Assembly (NCBI GenBank): GCA_015039465.1
Contig: MU130372.1
Span: 359,719-423,718 of the forward strand
Length of the DNA stretch: 64,000 bases
Reading direction: 5' to 3'
Origin: Phlegmacium glaucopus
Taxonomy: Eukaryota; Basidiomycota; Agaricomycetes; Agaricales; Cortinariaceae
Positions 9,691 to 22,775 of the stretch are shown piece by piece. The translations under genes were made by a program, and so were the position numbers. Below the pieces are notes generated by a model, which saw only the letters and a program-made list of their open reading frames with translations, did no database searches and had not been told where the DNA came from. The stretch's first letter is position 1; each line of letters begins with the position of its first letter.

Positions 9691-12200
9691 ACACGCTCAT
9701 TACAATATTCTAGAGACACCTTAATACACAGGGCATCCACCATACTTGCACATAGGACTTATTTAATTCACTATTGGCACTATAGTATGGGCATTTTTGT
9801 AATGTAAAAGTGGTTGATGTTAAAGCCTCCGCCTGAACGCTGGGCCCTTAAGCCGAGCCGACCCGAACCTCCGAACGCACAACGCCGTCAAGTCGGGCTC
9901 GAACGGCCTACCGTTGCTTCGTGCCTTCTCTCTAAACTCCGCCCTTCTCTCTAAACTCCGCCCTCATCCTCAAACTCTGCCCTTGAAAATCATGATACCT
10001 CCTGAGCGCTGAGCACGCATGAGATCCAGCACACGGTGGCGACATTGGTACTCTGTGAAATCCCCGTAAATAACTCAATTGCACAGTGACAGCCTGGACT
10101 ATTTCTTCAAGTTCTCAAGCCCTTCTTGCTGCGCATTGTGGATACTGAACTAAAAACCAAGAATGCTTTTGGCCTCACCCCTGCTGCGCGTCTTCATGTT
10201 GGATCTACTGCCTGGAAAACAGCCCAGCACATGTTTTGTCCAAATCGAACTCTCCAGATCCTTAGGCTTTCCTCGCATCACATGGATGAGAGTCTTTGTA
10301 TCACGTGATTGCGCCTAGAATCCTGGCCAATTATATCAATGCGATTGGTCCCAAGCGCCGGCTAATCCCAATCCCAAGATCGAGGAGCCCGACACTAGGT
10401 GGTAGGCACAAACACGGAACACGGATTTCTTGTCATCAAATCAAAGCACTCAAACATTTCTCTCTCCCTCTCTCCACTGTCTTACAAATAAACGCACCAG
10501 TTGTCTCATTTGGCCAAATATCGGTACTTGCGTCGGAAAATGAAGCTGGACATACCTTGGGCCGACCTTGGATCGGAATTACTTGACAGCTTGATTGCCG
10601 ATGCTCTCGTCGAATGGCGCAGAATCGATCAATCCTGGTGACCCGAGTCCAACTTTTGGCAAGAAAACTACCTGCAATTAACCTATGGCGTGCTCGATGC
10701 TAACATAAGTGTATCCTCGCATACCACCATGTCCAATATTTGCATTCAGTCCTGATCCTGTCATTTTTGCCATAAGACATGCGAAAATATCGGTATTGGC
10801 TTTTCCACCAACCGTTGGTTTCTATTTGGAGGTCAGCCTTGCGCTAGTGCTCCGGCTCCACTGGTGCCCTAGAAGCCCTAAGCCTGCTGATACAACTTTT
10901 CGTACTAACTTATGCTCGGAGTAGATGTCGATCAATGTCGATGAAACTTTCTGACATGCGGTGTAGAAATGACTTCCACCATTCAAACACCAATTTTGCA
11001 GCGCTGGATTTGACTGATTAGGCCAAATCACACCAGGGGTCAAGTGTGGCCCTGTGCCTGCAATTGATACAACCTTTCCGCAGAAACAACTTACGTGCCA
11101 TATGGATGGTATAGGACGAATTGGAACACCGTTCAAACACCAACCTTGCGGCGTTATATTTCATTACGGTGCGCTATAGTGGGAGTAGAGTCTGGCCTTG
11201 AGTCTGCTGACTTGGAAACTCATCTCCGATAATGCAGAACTCCTGCCGTTGTGTGAGAGTAGTCTATCACCGACCAACACCCACCTTTCGCCCGTCACAC
11301 TTTTTGGTCAGGCAATACGATGGCTGGTGACAATTCCGGTTATTTGATTGATCTGAGCGAAGAGTGGATATTGGCCGTTATGTAGGTCGACGGTTGTGCC
11401 GCCTGCAATGTCGACATGTTCCGGCTTGTTTACATTATTACTACTCTAATCACTGACTTGCACATGTATAAGAATCCCGTGAACAACGGCTTTGATCTTG
11501 TGAAGGCTTTCTCCCAATTCGATGATCCAATCTTTCAAAAGAAACGGCTCCGATTATGCTGGGCCTCCGATTTCACAACCGACGAAACGGAGCCTGCCTA
11601 CACGCATGAGCAATAAGCATTTCACCTATTTCCTCAGGAGAACTTCAAACGACGCTCATGTCGAAATTCACATACTTTGAAATACCTCGGATCGCCAATG
11701 CATGTCTCGTTTCACAATTCTTAGCGCCCTCCCTACTTCTATCAAAAATGTAGGAGGTTGGTTTTTCCCCTCCTACAATCATACACGAGGTAATCATAAT
11801 TCCGAGATTCAGCAAAGAAACAACATGGCCAGTTTTTTAAAATATTCTCACGGAAACTGACAACGATAATTTACTGTTTCAAAAGCGCGACTATCCCTGG
11901 CCTAAAGAATCCTGTGATGGATTGATATGATGCAAGGTTGACCATTTACTAAATATTTCTATCTGTCTCATCCTTTGATATTTTTATCAAGCCGCTGACT
12001 GTCATAGCAATATGTCACATTCGGGCTCGAATGTTTAGAGATGTCGTATTTCAAGACATAGGAATCTATTGACAAGCTTCTAGTAACGATTGAAATGATA
12101 CAGAATAAATATTGCATGGCTTATTCTCATGCATCACAATCCCTTATCAGATACAAAATATATAATAATATACCCCAGAAAGAAAAGATCATGATCCAGT
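9691..12200. other. Long intergenic stretch, no supported gene
   Basis: Only short frames occur (for example 10296-10586 and 11416-11616), without domains or convincing intron structure. A short tandem repeat at about 9929-9985 repeats CTCTAAACTCCGCCCTT-like units. Otherwise I see nothing. Confidence 0.45.
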
Positions 12201-12209
12201 GAAGACGGA

Positions 12210-12640
12210 CGGCGTTCCATCAATTTCAATTTTCACCTTTCCAGAAAACTTGATATGGAAATTTGATCTACGTACATTAATGTTACGATACTATATCAAA
12301 TTTCTTAAAGTACTAGTATGACCCAGTAGTTAGACCAACAGCCTTGCGGAAAAGGTTTCCAAGGGTACGAAGTTTCTATGCAAGTTTAAATGATGAATCG
12401 GAGTGCATCTCAGGCGTTCCATCGAGGGGCATGTGGAATCTGGTTTCAACGGCATGGAAACTTCGGACCTTTGGATTCCAGAAAACGTGATATGGAAATT
12501 TGATCCATGTACATTAATGTTACGATACTATATTGTATTTCATTATAGTTAGACCGACAGGCTTCCGGAGAAGGCTCCCGAAGGTCCGAAGTTTCCATGC
12601 AGTTGACATACCCTCAGTGGAACGCCTTGAGGATTCATTA
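12210..12640. mobile_element. MITE-like inverted-repeat element with a diverged direct copy beside it
   Basis: The right copy (about 12410-12631) begins AGGCGTTCCATCGAGGG and ends CCTCAGTGGAACGCCT. Further in, CATGGAAACTTCGGACCTT (near 12462) pairs with AAGGTCCGAAGTTTCCATG (near 12585). A diverged copy from 12210 shares GATATGGAAATTTGAT and ATTAATGTTACGATACTATA about 240 bp upstream but lacks the right terminus. No transposase frame is present. Confidence 0.7.
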
Positions 12641-13198
12641 TTTAAGATTCACTTTTTCAAAGCCTTACCGATGTTGGGTCATGTACGGTTCTAATTATTA
12701 ACAACGGATGCAAACATAAATTTAGCTGCATTTGGATTATATTTGGCAATGGTAGGAAGAAAAAGTGCGATTGCGGTACGTATTCGGTAAACATCTGGTA
12801 ACACACGGTGTCTGAGGGCTGTCTGACACTTGTCAGCCGACAATTTGTATGATCCCTGACAAAATGATCGCCGATCTAATTACAGCCGTTTTCATATCAA
12901 TATTTAAAAATATACACGCTTAGGCGGGGTCGGAATTTGAAGTTGTACTAGAGGACATTGAAGCGGAGATGACAAAGTTGCTCTCGGCTTGCAAGGCTCA
13001 AGAGTACTATCGATAATATTAATTAAATAAACGGCTGGAAGATCCCCCATTCCAATTGCAAAGGGCAAATTTTAAAAAGACAGTATTCTATTGTCCGGTA
13101 GATAAAGCTAGGGAGAGCCATGAGAAAAGCAGACGGTCCACAGGGAGTAAAAAAAAGTATAATTGAGCTTTAAGGAGGGGTAGGATATCGTGAAATGA

Positions 13199-16100
13199 TC
13201 ATGCAGGGTTGGTTCGTCCTCTCCCAATTCCCATACCTACTCGCACGAGGGTTTCAAGAGACGCGTGTCCATTGATAAGAAGGTCTTCATCCCATTGAAC
13301 CATACCCTTCTCAAAAAGAACCACAATCGTTGAACCACCTATACGACAAAAAGTGAAAAACAAATGGGGGGAAAAGGAGAGGAAAGCCGTACCGAACGCA
13401 AAATACCCAAACTCTTGACCACGTTGAACCGATTCACCTTCTTCAACCGTGGTTTTAATGCTGCCCACCATCATAGCACCGACACATACGGCCATAACTC
13501 TACCGAATTGAGGACTATCAATGGGTACGATTTTGCGCACATTCTCGCCATACACATCCAACGTGCTGCGAATAGCTTGCGGCTGGCATATCCCCCATAA
13601 GTAAGTTAAAAGACGATGAAACAGGATAAAGGCATACATTCACGGTGTAATACTCTCCAGATATATACGTCATCGGGCCTATCGTCCCATCTACTGGAGA
13701 ATGGAAACGATGGTAGTCCTGAGGGGCAAGACGGAAGATGGCAAGGGCGCCGCCATTGTACTTTTCGGCTTGTCCTTTATAGGCAGCTCCAAGTAGACGG
13801 GCGACTGAAAATTCTCGACCTTTGATCCATAACCGTGTGGCCTCGCTCACTGTTTCGAATGTCATCAATCGACAATCCGCTGCACTGACAAGACGGTAAG
13901 GGTCGTCTGCAGCTTCGACGGGACGCGCGGATGGTTTCAGTTTCCTAGAGATTCAGAACTGTAAACTAGATGCCTTGAATTAATAGAAAGAGAGGCACCT
14001 ATAGAAAAATTCATTAAAAGTTTCTGATTAAACCAGATTAAATATTGTTATTGAGAAAATATTCAGTAACCTACTGAATGAATCAGGTGAATCCAGGATC
14101 TCATCGACGCTCAATCCATGAAACGCGATGAAAGGAGCGATATCCTGAGCTGATTCAGGAGCATCATATTTGATTCCTTGTTTGATAGATAATGACTTGA
14201 GAAGACGTCGAGCTATACAACCAGCATCAGAAACGAAATAAGATAATAGACCAGGGAAAGAAAAACCTCGTCCGCCTTCCATGCGACTAGTTGCGCCTTT
14301 ATACAACAATCTAATCCCCAATCTAACATAGACTTGCATTTTTTCCTCTTCCAACTGACCCGTGATTCGGTTCTGAACAATGATATTCGCAGAGTTCTGT
14401 ATGTACAGAGGGATTAGCAGAGAAAGGAGGAAGGAAAAACAAATGTACCGCTCCCAGTTTATAATCGCCACTGGAGACTTTTGCAATCACATTCGTATAC
14501 CACTTCCTCTGCGCTTGACTCGCCGTAACAAAGTTACCAACCACGATACGATCTACTTTGTTCCAGTCTTGGCTCGCACAGACGGCTAGATGGGTAATGA
14601 TATCGATCTCAGCTTTCGAGTTGAGCCGCGGACGATGACAGAGAGGGCAATTCTTGACATTGATGACACGTTCGAGGGAATCAGAAGCGTTTTGAGAAGT
14701 GTCGTCGCTGGTATTGTTATTGTTGGTGTCCTTCGCCTTATCGACTTTCTTGGTACGTCTAAATCGAGCCATCTTCTTCTTCTTCTCAGCTGATGGTCCT
14801 TGAGGCGGGGTGCCGACGGGTGAAGGAGTAGTAGATGATAAATCCCCTTCGGCGTCGTCAGACCACGAGTCAGAATTTTCAGGTGCGGTACCCAGGACGA
14901 CCACAGGTACCGGCAGCTGCATGGGTTCAGTAAGAGTTATATTGCTCTTGGAGCCCGCCTCGTCGTGATTAGAAACCACCACCGAGGGACCCGAAAAGTC
15001 CAACTGATCCAATTGCAATTCTTGGCCTCTATCGCCCGCAACCGACAACACAGGTGTCCCACTAACGCTCGTATCCGGCAGCCCATCATCAACATCCAAT
15101 CTCTTCTTCTCACTATCCGGTCTTCCTAGCTCAGTTTCAAGACATTGAATGGCTTGATCTATGGTGATCTCGTCCTGGTGGGCTTTCTTGTCGAAACGAG
15201 TGAAAAATGACGAGACGGTGGAGCGAGTAAGGGTGGACCCGAGTGAGTCGAGCATGGAGGTAAGCTCAAGGTGTGACATTGTGTTGGTATCGTCGGTATC
15301 GTACTGTTTGAGATACTGGCGCCAGAAATGTTGTCGCAAGGCGTCGTACGGTTGGTATTTGGCACTGATGGATGAAATAAGTAAAAAAATATCTAAAACT
15401 AAGAGAGAAAGCCATACCGAAAGGTGATGACGGGATTATGTTTTGCCTCCCATGGCATCTCCTTTGCCGTCGACAACTGCAACTTGTACTCCGTCATGGG
15501 ATGGTCTCCATCATCTCCCTCGCTATATAACCCCGTCGCCGGATCCCGCTGTGGTGCACTTTCAACCAAATCTTTCACGCTAAAACTTGCATCACCAATA
15601 TGATCGTTTGAGGAAAGTTTGTCCCAGTCGAGAATTGTGAGTTGAACCTGGAATGCTGTTTCGTATCGACGAACATGGAAGAGAAGTTTCTCATCCCAGA
15701 CTGGGTTGCGTGAATGTCTGATAACGCGTGTACGGAAGACCTTCTTGCCGAATGAAATGACGACGAAAGGATCCATATCCCAACCTGTTCGAGTCACTAA
15801 TAAATATCTTGTCAGTAAACCAAAGAAAGCGAATAGAAGTTATGAAAGCGTACTGTTCGCCAATCGTGGTAGGTCGCTAGCGCTCTGAATTTCCAGCATG
15901 ACAATCCCTACGATATCGTTTCCACCTTCAAATTTGAAATCTGACTTGGTCGAACTTGCATTTGAACTCTCGTTTCCACTGCCCGTAGTCGAAGTGGAGG
16001 GTGAGCCTGATCCTGAACTCCATTTTCTAACGAATTTCTTCTTGGATGGTGCAGGAGATACTAAAGTTCCTTGGGCGTCGATAGCAGGGGAATTAAGAGC

Positions 16101-17300
16101 TGGAGAAGCAGGAGCCGGCGAGAGTCCAGAGAATTTTTTACCAAACTTCATTTTGGGCATGAAGCGAGGTGTAGGCACGGAGAAGCCACTAGAGGCCTTC
16201 GGAGTGGGCTCAACGACTGTGGGGGTAGGCGTTGGTAGGTTTCCTGGTGTAGGAGTCGCAGGTGATGGGTTCGGGCTTGATTGAATTACGAGTTGGGGTG
16301 GTTTATTAGGAATGTGTATATCAAGGGCGGGTTTACTGGCAGGAGGGCTACCTTCTTGAGGGTCGGTAAACTCTGCTTCATCGTCTGAATTGCCAGAATC
16401 GGAAGATAAACCGCCGTCGTCATCATATGAATGGAGGTGGTGAGATCGAACGGTACCAACACCTTCCGTCTGAAAAAGAGCAACGTATGTGGATATGAAC
16501 AAGGATGATGAAGGTAAAACTTACTGGAGCAGCGGAGACAAGAGAAGGTCGTGAGCGTTTATTGAGCTCAGTAAATATCTCATCGTATTCCATTAAATTC
16601 TGAGCGTCGGAAGTGGGGACGAATCCTAACTTGATCTGGATGCTACCAGTTGAAGGAGTACTTGCTCTCGTGGATACGAGGTTGAGGGAGATGGGCTGTG
16701 AAACAACAGAAATAAGTTTAAGTTAATAAAAATATATAAGACATCAACTGACTTGGTTGCCCGGATCACTGAAATCAAATGGCCTTTCCTTTCCAGTCTG
16801 CTTATCAACGAACCAATCCTCAAGCGGCAAAGCGACTTCGCCAAGGTAATCCTTGGTCAACATATCTTTGTCCCATACAACAAGTTCAACAACGCCGAGT
16901 TTATCAGCGAGAGAAAGATAAATAGGGAAATCGAAGGTGGCATCTTTGGGTGTGTATATAGGATTGAGTGTACGCTTAGCAACGGATGTTTGTTGCTTTG
17001 TATGAAGGATTGATACGACTACGAACCTGGAAAAGAGATCAGTTACGAAATTTGATAGAGAGAATGATAAAGAACCCACGGATCACTAGTTCCTCCACGA
17101 TCTTTTGCCAATAGATTGGAACATCCTAGGACCTGCAAGCGAAAGATAACGACGGGCGGTTCACCTGGGCGAGGGGTCAAACTGTTCCTGCCTGTGCCTC
17201 TTCCTGAAGTAATCGATGTAACTCGAACTGGAAGGAGGGCCGCAGATTTGAGAACTTGTTTGATCTTTTTGCCCTTCGTAGCTGGCGGTTCTGATGACAT
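13199..17300 (-). CDS. C2-domain phosphatidylserine decarboxylase (Psd2 type), 11 exons
   Basis: Decarboxylates phosphatidylserine to phosphatidylethanolamine; Psd2-type enzymes act on endosomal/Golgi membranes. Exons (minus): 17300-17080, 17026-16753, 16695-16525, 16469-15854, 15796-15418, 15364-14449, 14396-14075, 14023-13999, 13944-13638, 13582-13393, 13338-13199. All are in phase with short GT-AG introns, giving 1186 residues. N-terminal C2 domain ~50-160; Ser/Pro-rich linker; second C2 ~415-550 (DPFVVISFGKK); EF-hand-like loop (YDTDDTNTMSHLEL); a Cys/His cluster (CPLCHRP ... HLAVC); catalytic domain from ~860 with KTFNEFFYRKLKP, YGENVRKIVPIDSPQFG and the GGST self-cleavage/pyruvoyl motif near 1140, then a ~45-residue alpha-chain tail (FEKGMVQWDEDLL). 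The first ATG (MSSEPPATKGK) is the only in-frame start ahead of the C2 domain. Exon 8 is 25 nt. The gene looks intact. Confidence 0.95.
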
Positions 17301-18480
17301 GGTGTCCTTTGCAAGAGTTGCCTTTGATCACAATCTTATGTAAACGGCGCTGAAAGTCACGGTCACACATCGGGTCCGGAGGATGAGATAGTACGGGCGC
17401 ATGAACACCTGAACTTTAACGCGATCTTTCAACATGTGATTCAAACCTGACGATTCTTGCACAAATGGGTGGGCGTCATCGTGAGTTTAAATGCCTCCCA
17501 TCCAATTTTCATTTCTAGAGTTCGTGCTTAAAATTCCCGAAATAGCATTTATAAGGTTCAACACCTGACACCCAACACAACCGGATAAGAATCGACCTTC
17601 TTCATTTACAACAAGAACCGGTGTAGAAACGGTGGCATCGTGTCAATCATGAAAAGAAATTGACATGAGCGCGATCATTGGCTTGTTATACGACTAGGTG
17701 CTTCATATGGTTAGCGCCAGAACCTTCTGACCTCAACTCAGCTGAGAAAATGAACAGGAAGACGACGGAAATGGGATTTTTGCTTGTATACACCTTGATC
17801 ACCCGCAATGACGCGTGGGTGACCTATTCCTTTGTTAAATGGTACGCCTGCCTCCAATCATCTTCCCAGTAGCCTTACACTGGTCTACGCTGGTCTAAAA
17901 TGTGCCCATGTTTCTCCTTAATCGTATTCTGGGGCGATCATATACGTATAGCACAGGCCTTTATTGGGTCCCGAGCACGGCTAGGCACGGCTATCCCTGC
18001 TACCGTTAGGAGCCCTTAGGAGCCTTCTGGTGCTTCTATTTTTAAAGCTTGTGAGATACCTGCAATAGATTTGCGCCGCACACCATTTACTCTGCCACAA
18101 AACTACTCGTTATCTTCGGAGTAGTCCTTTGAGTCTGTGCTCCTGATGTGCGGTGCAGAATGAATGTCTAGTTAATGCTATGCTAAGCAATGGACTAACG
18201 AATTACCCTCTCAGGCCTCAGTTAGGGTTTCAGAAATTTCCAATCGCACAACTACTGATGCCAAAGGTTTCTGGACAGCGCCGTCATCAGATAAGATGTC
18301 GGGTGATGCACATCACCGATGATAACATCGGTTCCTGTAACTTGTAAGGGCAATTGTATAGCAGTCAAGATGAGTAGGGCGTCCACGAATGGGGATAGTA
18401 TCCATCCAGAGGTTGTTAGCAGTCCGCAAGGGCACGCAGCGCAAAGATAACCATGAACGCTTCTTCCCATGATGAACATG
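17301..18480. other. Intergenic upstream of the decarboxylase gene
   Basis: No frame with recognisable domains. The part next to 17300 should hold the decarboxylase promoter, but I see no clear TATA box. Short direct repeats occur near 17975-18025 (GGCACGGCTA, GGAGCC) only. Confidence 0.45.
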
Positions 18481-18499
18481 CATTATTCAACCACGAGAC

Positions 18500-19454
18500 T
18501 TGAATACATTCAACATGAGACATTTAATCAGACACAAACGATAATCGGTGTGCAGATTTTCCACTGCGAGCTTCGGAAGCTTCGAAGAGCGGTCCCAGAA
18601 ACCTGAAACCATATTTCATGATGAGAACCACGCTGGTGTCCCGTTTTTGGTCCGTTTTAGACTGTTCAGGATGTTTGTGGCAGTTTGGGCTGCAAGATTC
18701 CGGTCATCGAACTTGTTTTTTGGCCCACAACTGTGAGCAGAACTTGCCTTGCATCTCTCGGCACCTCTCCAACGTCGAGTGCTCGTAAATTCGACAATTT
18801 GTTTCTCCCCAATCACACCGTAAATGATCAACGTGCACTCTGTCTCGGGCCAAATTTTCCTATCTCGCCGCCATGGAAGACACCAATACGTATGGCGGTG
18901 GCGCAGAATCATTCCTTTTACTTCGTATACTTCATCACGGAGGTAACGTTTAACGATTAAGCCCCCCAAAGTGCTTTTCATTCAGAAGGTTGGCTTTGAA
19001 CCGCAATCACCCAGTCAAAAGCATCGTTCCCAGTCGCGTTCCATGAGCACGAATATAACATAAAGCCCAGGGGAAAGGGCCACCTAAGGACTAGTAATCA
19101 TCCATTCTAATCGAAACTGAACTTGCAGAAGCCATATATAGCCCAGGAAAGAGCCCTCCGCCTTACCCCATGTTCATCTGTCATTTCACTGGCTGGTACT
19201 AGCTCGCTTAATACATGATGGGATCGACTACTAAGTATTGTAATAAATGCTTCCCATGCCTCATCGCTCCCTCATCACCTGTCGTACAAGTTCTCACGGA
19301 AACTGCCACTTATAGGCTACCATTCCTCCAGTCATCTGTCGGTCAAGTTCTCACCGAAACTGGTTTCTACACTCCCAGCCTACTTATAAAAAGGCGTACA
19401 GTCGTACAATCCGAACCCTCCTAACCATCCTCACCAACATATCAATCTCTAGCT
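18500..19454 (+). promoter_or_regulatory. Upstream block of SDR copy 1, shared by the other SDR copies
   Basis: Segments here (such as CTTGCCTTGCATCTCTCGGC near 18745) recur upstream of SDR copies 3 (about 25990-26378) and 5 (about 40680-41358), and inverted upstream of copy 2. So the promoter was duplicated with the gene. A TATA-like TATAAAAA lies at 19385-19392, about 63-70 bp before the ATG; copy 3 has TATAAAA at 26315-26321. The minus frame at 18981-18616 is probably a shadow. Confidence 0.6.
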
Positions 19455-20750
19455 ATGGCGATGTCTGTAACTGCACTGGTCACCGGAGCCTCCCGAGGGA
19501 TAGGTCGTGCCATTGCCTGTCGTCTTTCTCGGGATGGGTTTGGAGTAGCTATCAGCGATCTCCCTTCTCAGAAAAGCCAACTAGAGGAAGTACATGCCTA
19601 CATCACTCAACGAGGAGGAAAGGCGATGACGACCATCGCTAATGTCTCCGTGGAAAGTGAAGTCAATCAGATGGTTGAAAGCGTCGTGGAACAGATGGGT
19701 GGGCTTGACGTCGTAAGGATTGATCCTCTACTGCTACGTCTCCTTCATATTGACTTGGAAGGCGCTCTAGATGGTCGCTAATGCGGGAATATGTATCCCT
19801 TCAGCTTTCCTCGACAGTATGTTTACAGTAACTTAGAATATGGTGTATCCTGACTTTTCAATCCAAGCGACCGCTGAGGATCTCCAGCGCACTTTCTCAG
19901 TGAATATCCTGGGCACTTTCCTATGCTACAAGTATGCAGCACAACAGATGGTTAAACAAGGTCGAGGTGGCAGAATTATAGGAGCTTCCTCTATCGCAGG
20001 AAAGACCGGTACGCACTCAAACTGCATATTAACCCATTCAAGCACGTAAATGACTTGTTATATGTTGCCATAAAGGTTGGCCTATGATAAGTGCCTACAG
20101 TACGAGCAAATTTGCTGTCCGAGGATTGACGCAAAATGCTGGTTGGTGATTGATTGCTTTTAAATTCCATTAGTTTGTTTACAGGTACTCGAAAGCGCTG
20201 GACTTGGGGAAATATGGCATCACAGTTAACGCTTACGCACCTGGTTAGACATTTCGACTTCATTGTCATTCTGATTTGATGACAACTGTGGCTTGAACAG
20301 GTCCTATTGACACACCAATGCGTTAGTCATATTTTCAATATTCTGGCGATGAAATTTTTCTTAAGATGGTTCAAGTACAAGCTATAAACGACGCAGCCAT
20401 GCAACTTCCAGCAGCAGAAGTCGCAGTGCTACTGGTAATCATTTTCTTTATTATTTTCAATTTAAGATATCCCTACTGATCTTCTCGTAGGAAAAGCAAG
20501 CCTCTCCCGTCGGCTTCAATGGGAGTCCAGAAGACATTGCCGGCCTGGTTTCCTATCTCGCTTCTAAAGAATCCCGTTTTGTGACTGGTACGCTGCCGTT
20601 TTTCCCTAATTCCCCAAGCTTATCTAACATATAACGTTCCTTTCCTTCATTAACAGGTCAGAGTGTAAGTGACCATGATTGTCTTCTCAAAACTATCGAG
20701 GATGACACAAATCGCAGATTTCCATTAACGGTGGATTATTCTTCGACTAA
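19455..20750 (+). CDS. Short-chain dehydrogenase/reductase, copy 1 (acetoin/diacetyl reductase-like)
   Basis: NAD(P)-dependent oxidoreductase of the classical SDR type. Resolved exons: 19455-19712, 19771-19816, 19868-20008, 20076-20145, 20185-20243, 20301-20321, then an exon from about 20367, a later exon starting near 20490, an 8-nt microexon 20657-20664, and the last exon ending SINGGLFFD at 20750. Motifs: TGASRGIGRA cofactor loop, ANAGI, catalytic serine in GASSIAGKTG, active site YSTSK, and NAYAPG-PIDTPM. The sequence is closest in style to acetoin/butanediol reductases; substrate is inference. The acceptor for the exon starting MVQVQA is unclear here: the CTAG seen in copies 2 and 5 is CTGG, so this copy may be impaired. 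Copy 2 lies tail-to-tail downstream. Confidence 0.8.
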
Positions 20751-20859
20751 TCAGATCAGTCGTTGGGATCGTTATCCAAGACGAACCAACGCTGACGAGG
20801 AGGACTTGTTTCTTTTAGGCCAGGAGAGCCCTCCGTAGTGTAAGGGAACGTAGTTACCG

Positions 20860-21330
20860 TGTATGATATTTTCTATAAGCTATTGACCAATTATGTTCAA
20901 AGCCGGGGAAATGTCGTGAAGGAGGAAGAGTGGCCCACGGAAACTCATGTTCGTGCAGAATTGAATGGCGTCACTATAAAACACGAGCGAAATGAAGACG
21001 TTTCGATTGGTAGACTTTGCATCGTGAAGTATGTTGATAGGAAGGATGCGAGGTGGTCAGAACAATGAGACATTGTGGTTGCATTCTTCTTTCTCGCTGC
21101 CGCCTACGTTCGCCTCTATCGTGGTCGGCGAGAGGTTTCGTATCTACCTCTTGAAAAAGAAAAAAAAAGAGAAACCTTGTACCAGATTTTACTACATCAA
21201 TGAAATTTCCCATTTCAGTTATGGATTTATTCTAATGCTTCGAGAGGATAACATGATATTTACTAAATCAGCACGTATATCGACCCCAGCCTAACTCGAA
21301 ATGATCCTGAGACCTGGCGGTAGCTACCTG
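20860..21330 (+). pseudogene. Dispersed tail fragment of the 44098-43231 gene neighbourhood
   Basis: The translation RAELNGVTIKHERNEDVSIG and IVKYVDRKDARWSEQ closely matches the minus-strand stretch at 43250-43013. A stop follows WSEQ, where the other copy continues. A similar piece lies at 29970-30130. It has travelled with the SDR duplications and has no start of its own. Confidence 0.6.
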
Positions 21331-21463
21331 AGACCTGTTCGGACATAGCTCATAGAAAATATCATAAACGATAACTACGTTCCCTTTCACTACGAGGGCT
21401 TCCTTGGTCTAAAAAGGAACAACTCCTCTCGTCATCGTTGGTTAGTCCCAACGGCCGATCTGA

Positions 21464-22775
21464 TTAGTCGAAGAATAATCCGCCGTTAATGGAAATCTGT
21501 CATCGATTACTGTATCCGATACTTTTGTAAGGACAATCATGGTCACTTACGGTCTGACCTGTTAATGAATGGAATGATGTTAGATGTTAGGTAAGCTTTG
21601 GGAAAATAGTGAAAAACGGCAGCGTACCAGTCATAAAACGGGATTCTTTTGAAGCGAGGTAGGAAACCAAGCCGGCAATGTCCTCTGGAGTCCCACTGAA
21701 GCCGACAGGAGTGGTGTTCTTTTCCTATGAGAAGATAAATAAGGATATCTTAAACTGAAAATGACGAAGAAAACGATTACCATTAGTGCTGCGAAATCCG
21801 CTGCTGGAAGGTGCACGGATAATTCATTGAGACCTTGTACTTGAACCATCTTCAGAAATTTCATCGCTAGAATGCTGAAAAATATGACTGACCCATTGGT
21901 GTGTCAACAGGACCTGTCCAAGCCACAGTTGTCATCGAATCAGAATTTTTTATAGCAATCAAGTCGAAATGTCTAACCAGGCGCATAAGCGTTAACTGTG
22001 ATGCCATATTTCGCTAGGTCCAGCGCTGCCGAGTACCTGTAAACAACTAACGGAATTTAAAAGTAATCAATCACAAACCAGCATTTTGCGTTAATCCTCG
22101 GACAGCAAATTTGCTGGTACCATAGGCAGTTATCAATGGAAAAGCTTTAGTGCAACATATATCAAGTCATTTACGTGATTAGATGAGTTAATATACAGTT
22201 TGAGTGCGCACCCGTCTTTCCTGCCATAGAGGAGGCTCCCACAATCCTGCCACCACGACCCTGCTTAACCATCTGTTGTGCTGCATACTTGTAGCATAGA
22301 AAGGTGCCCAAGGTATTCACGCTGAAAATCCGCAGGAAATCCTCAGTGGTCGCTTGAATTGAAATGTCAGAATACACCATATCCAAAAACATTTATCGTA
22401 GAACCAACGCACTGTCAATGAAAGTTGAAAGGCTAAATATTCCAGCATTAGCGACCATCTAAAGCGCCTTCCGAGTCAATATGGAAGAAGACATAACAGT
22501 AGAAAATGAATCCTTACGACATCAAGCCCACCCATCTGTTCCACGACGCTTTCAACCATCTGCTTGACTTCACTTTCCACGGAGACATCGGCGAAGGTCT
22601 TCATTGCTTTTCCTCCTTGTTGAGTAATGTGAGCATGAACTTCCTCTAGTTGGCTTTTCTGAGAAGGAAGATCGCTGATAGCCACTCCAAACCCATCCCG
22701 AGAAAGACGACAGGCGACGGCACGACCAATTCCTCGAGAGGCTCCAGTGACCAGTGCAGTTACAGACATCGCCAT
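21464..22775 (-). CDS. Short-chain dehydrogenase/reductase, copy 2 (inverted)
   Basis: Same gene as copy 1, on the opposite strand. Exon 1 is 22775-22518 (86 codons, MAMSVTALVTGASRGIGRAV...), then the MVANAGI exon, the T-E-D-F...GTFLCYKYAAQQMVKQGRGG exon, the Tyr-x-x-x-Lys exon (around 22095), the ITVNAYAPG exon, and the last exon ending at 21464. The 8-nt microexon GTCAGACC is present. I saw no stop or frameshift in the exons checked, so this copy appears intact. It lies in a block that is an inverted copy of the 39650-42676 region. A short exon or a very short (26-nt) intron after PIDTPM is unresolved, as in copy 5. Confidence 0.82.

Noticed and set aside
18616..18981. Minus-strand 121-residue frame
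   Set aside because: It overlaps the duplicated upstream block of SDR copy 1; the equivalent frames in the other copies are broken, so it is not conserved as coding.
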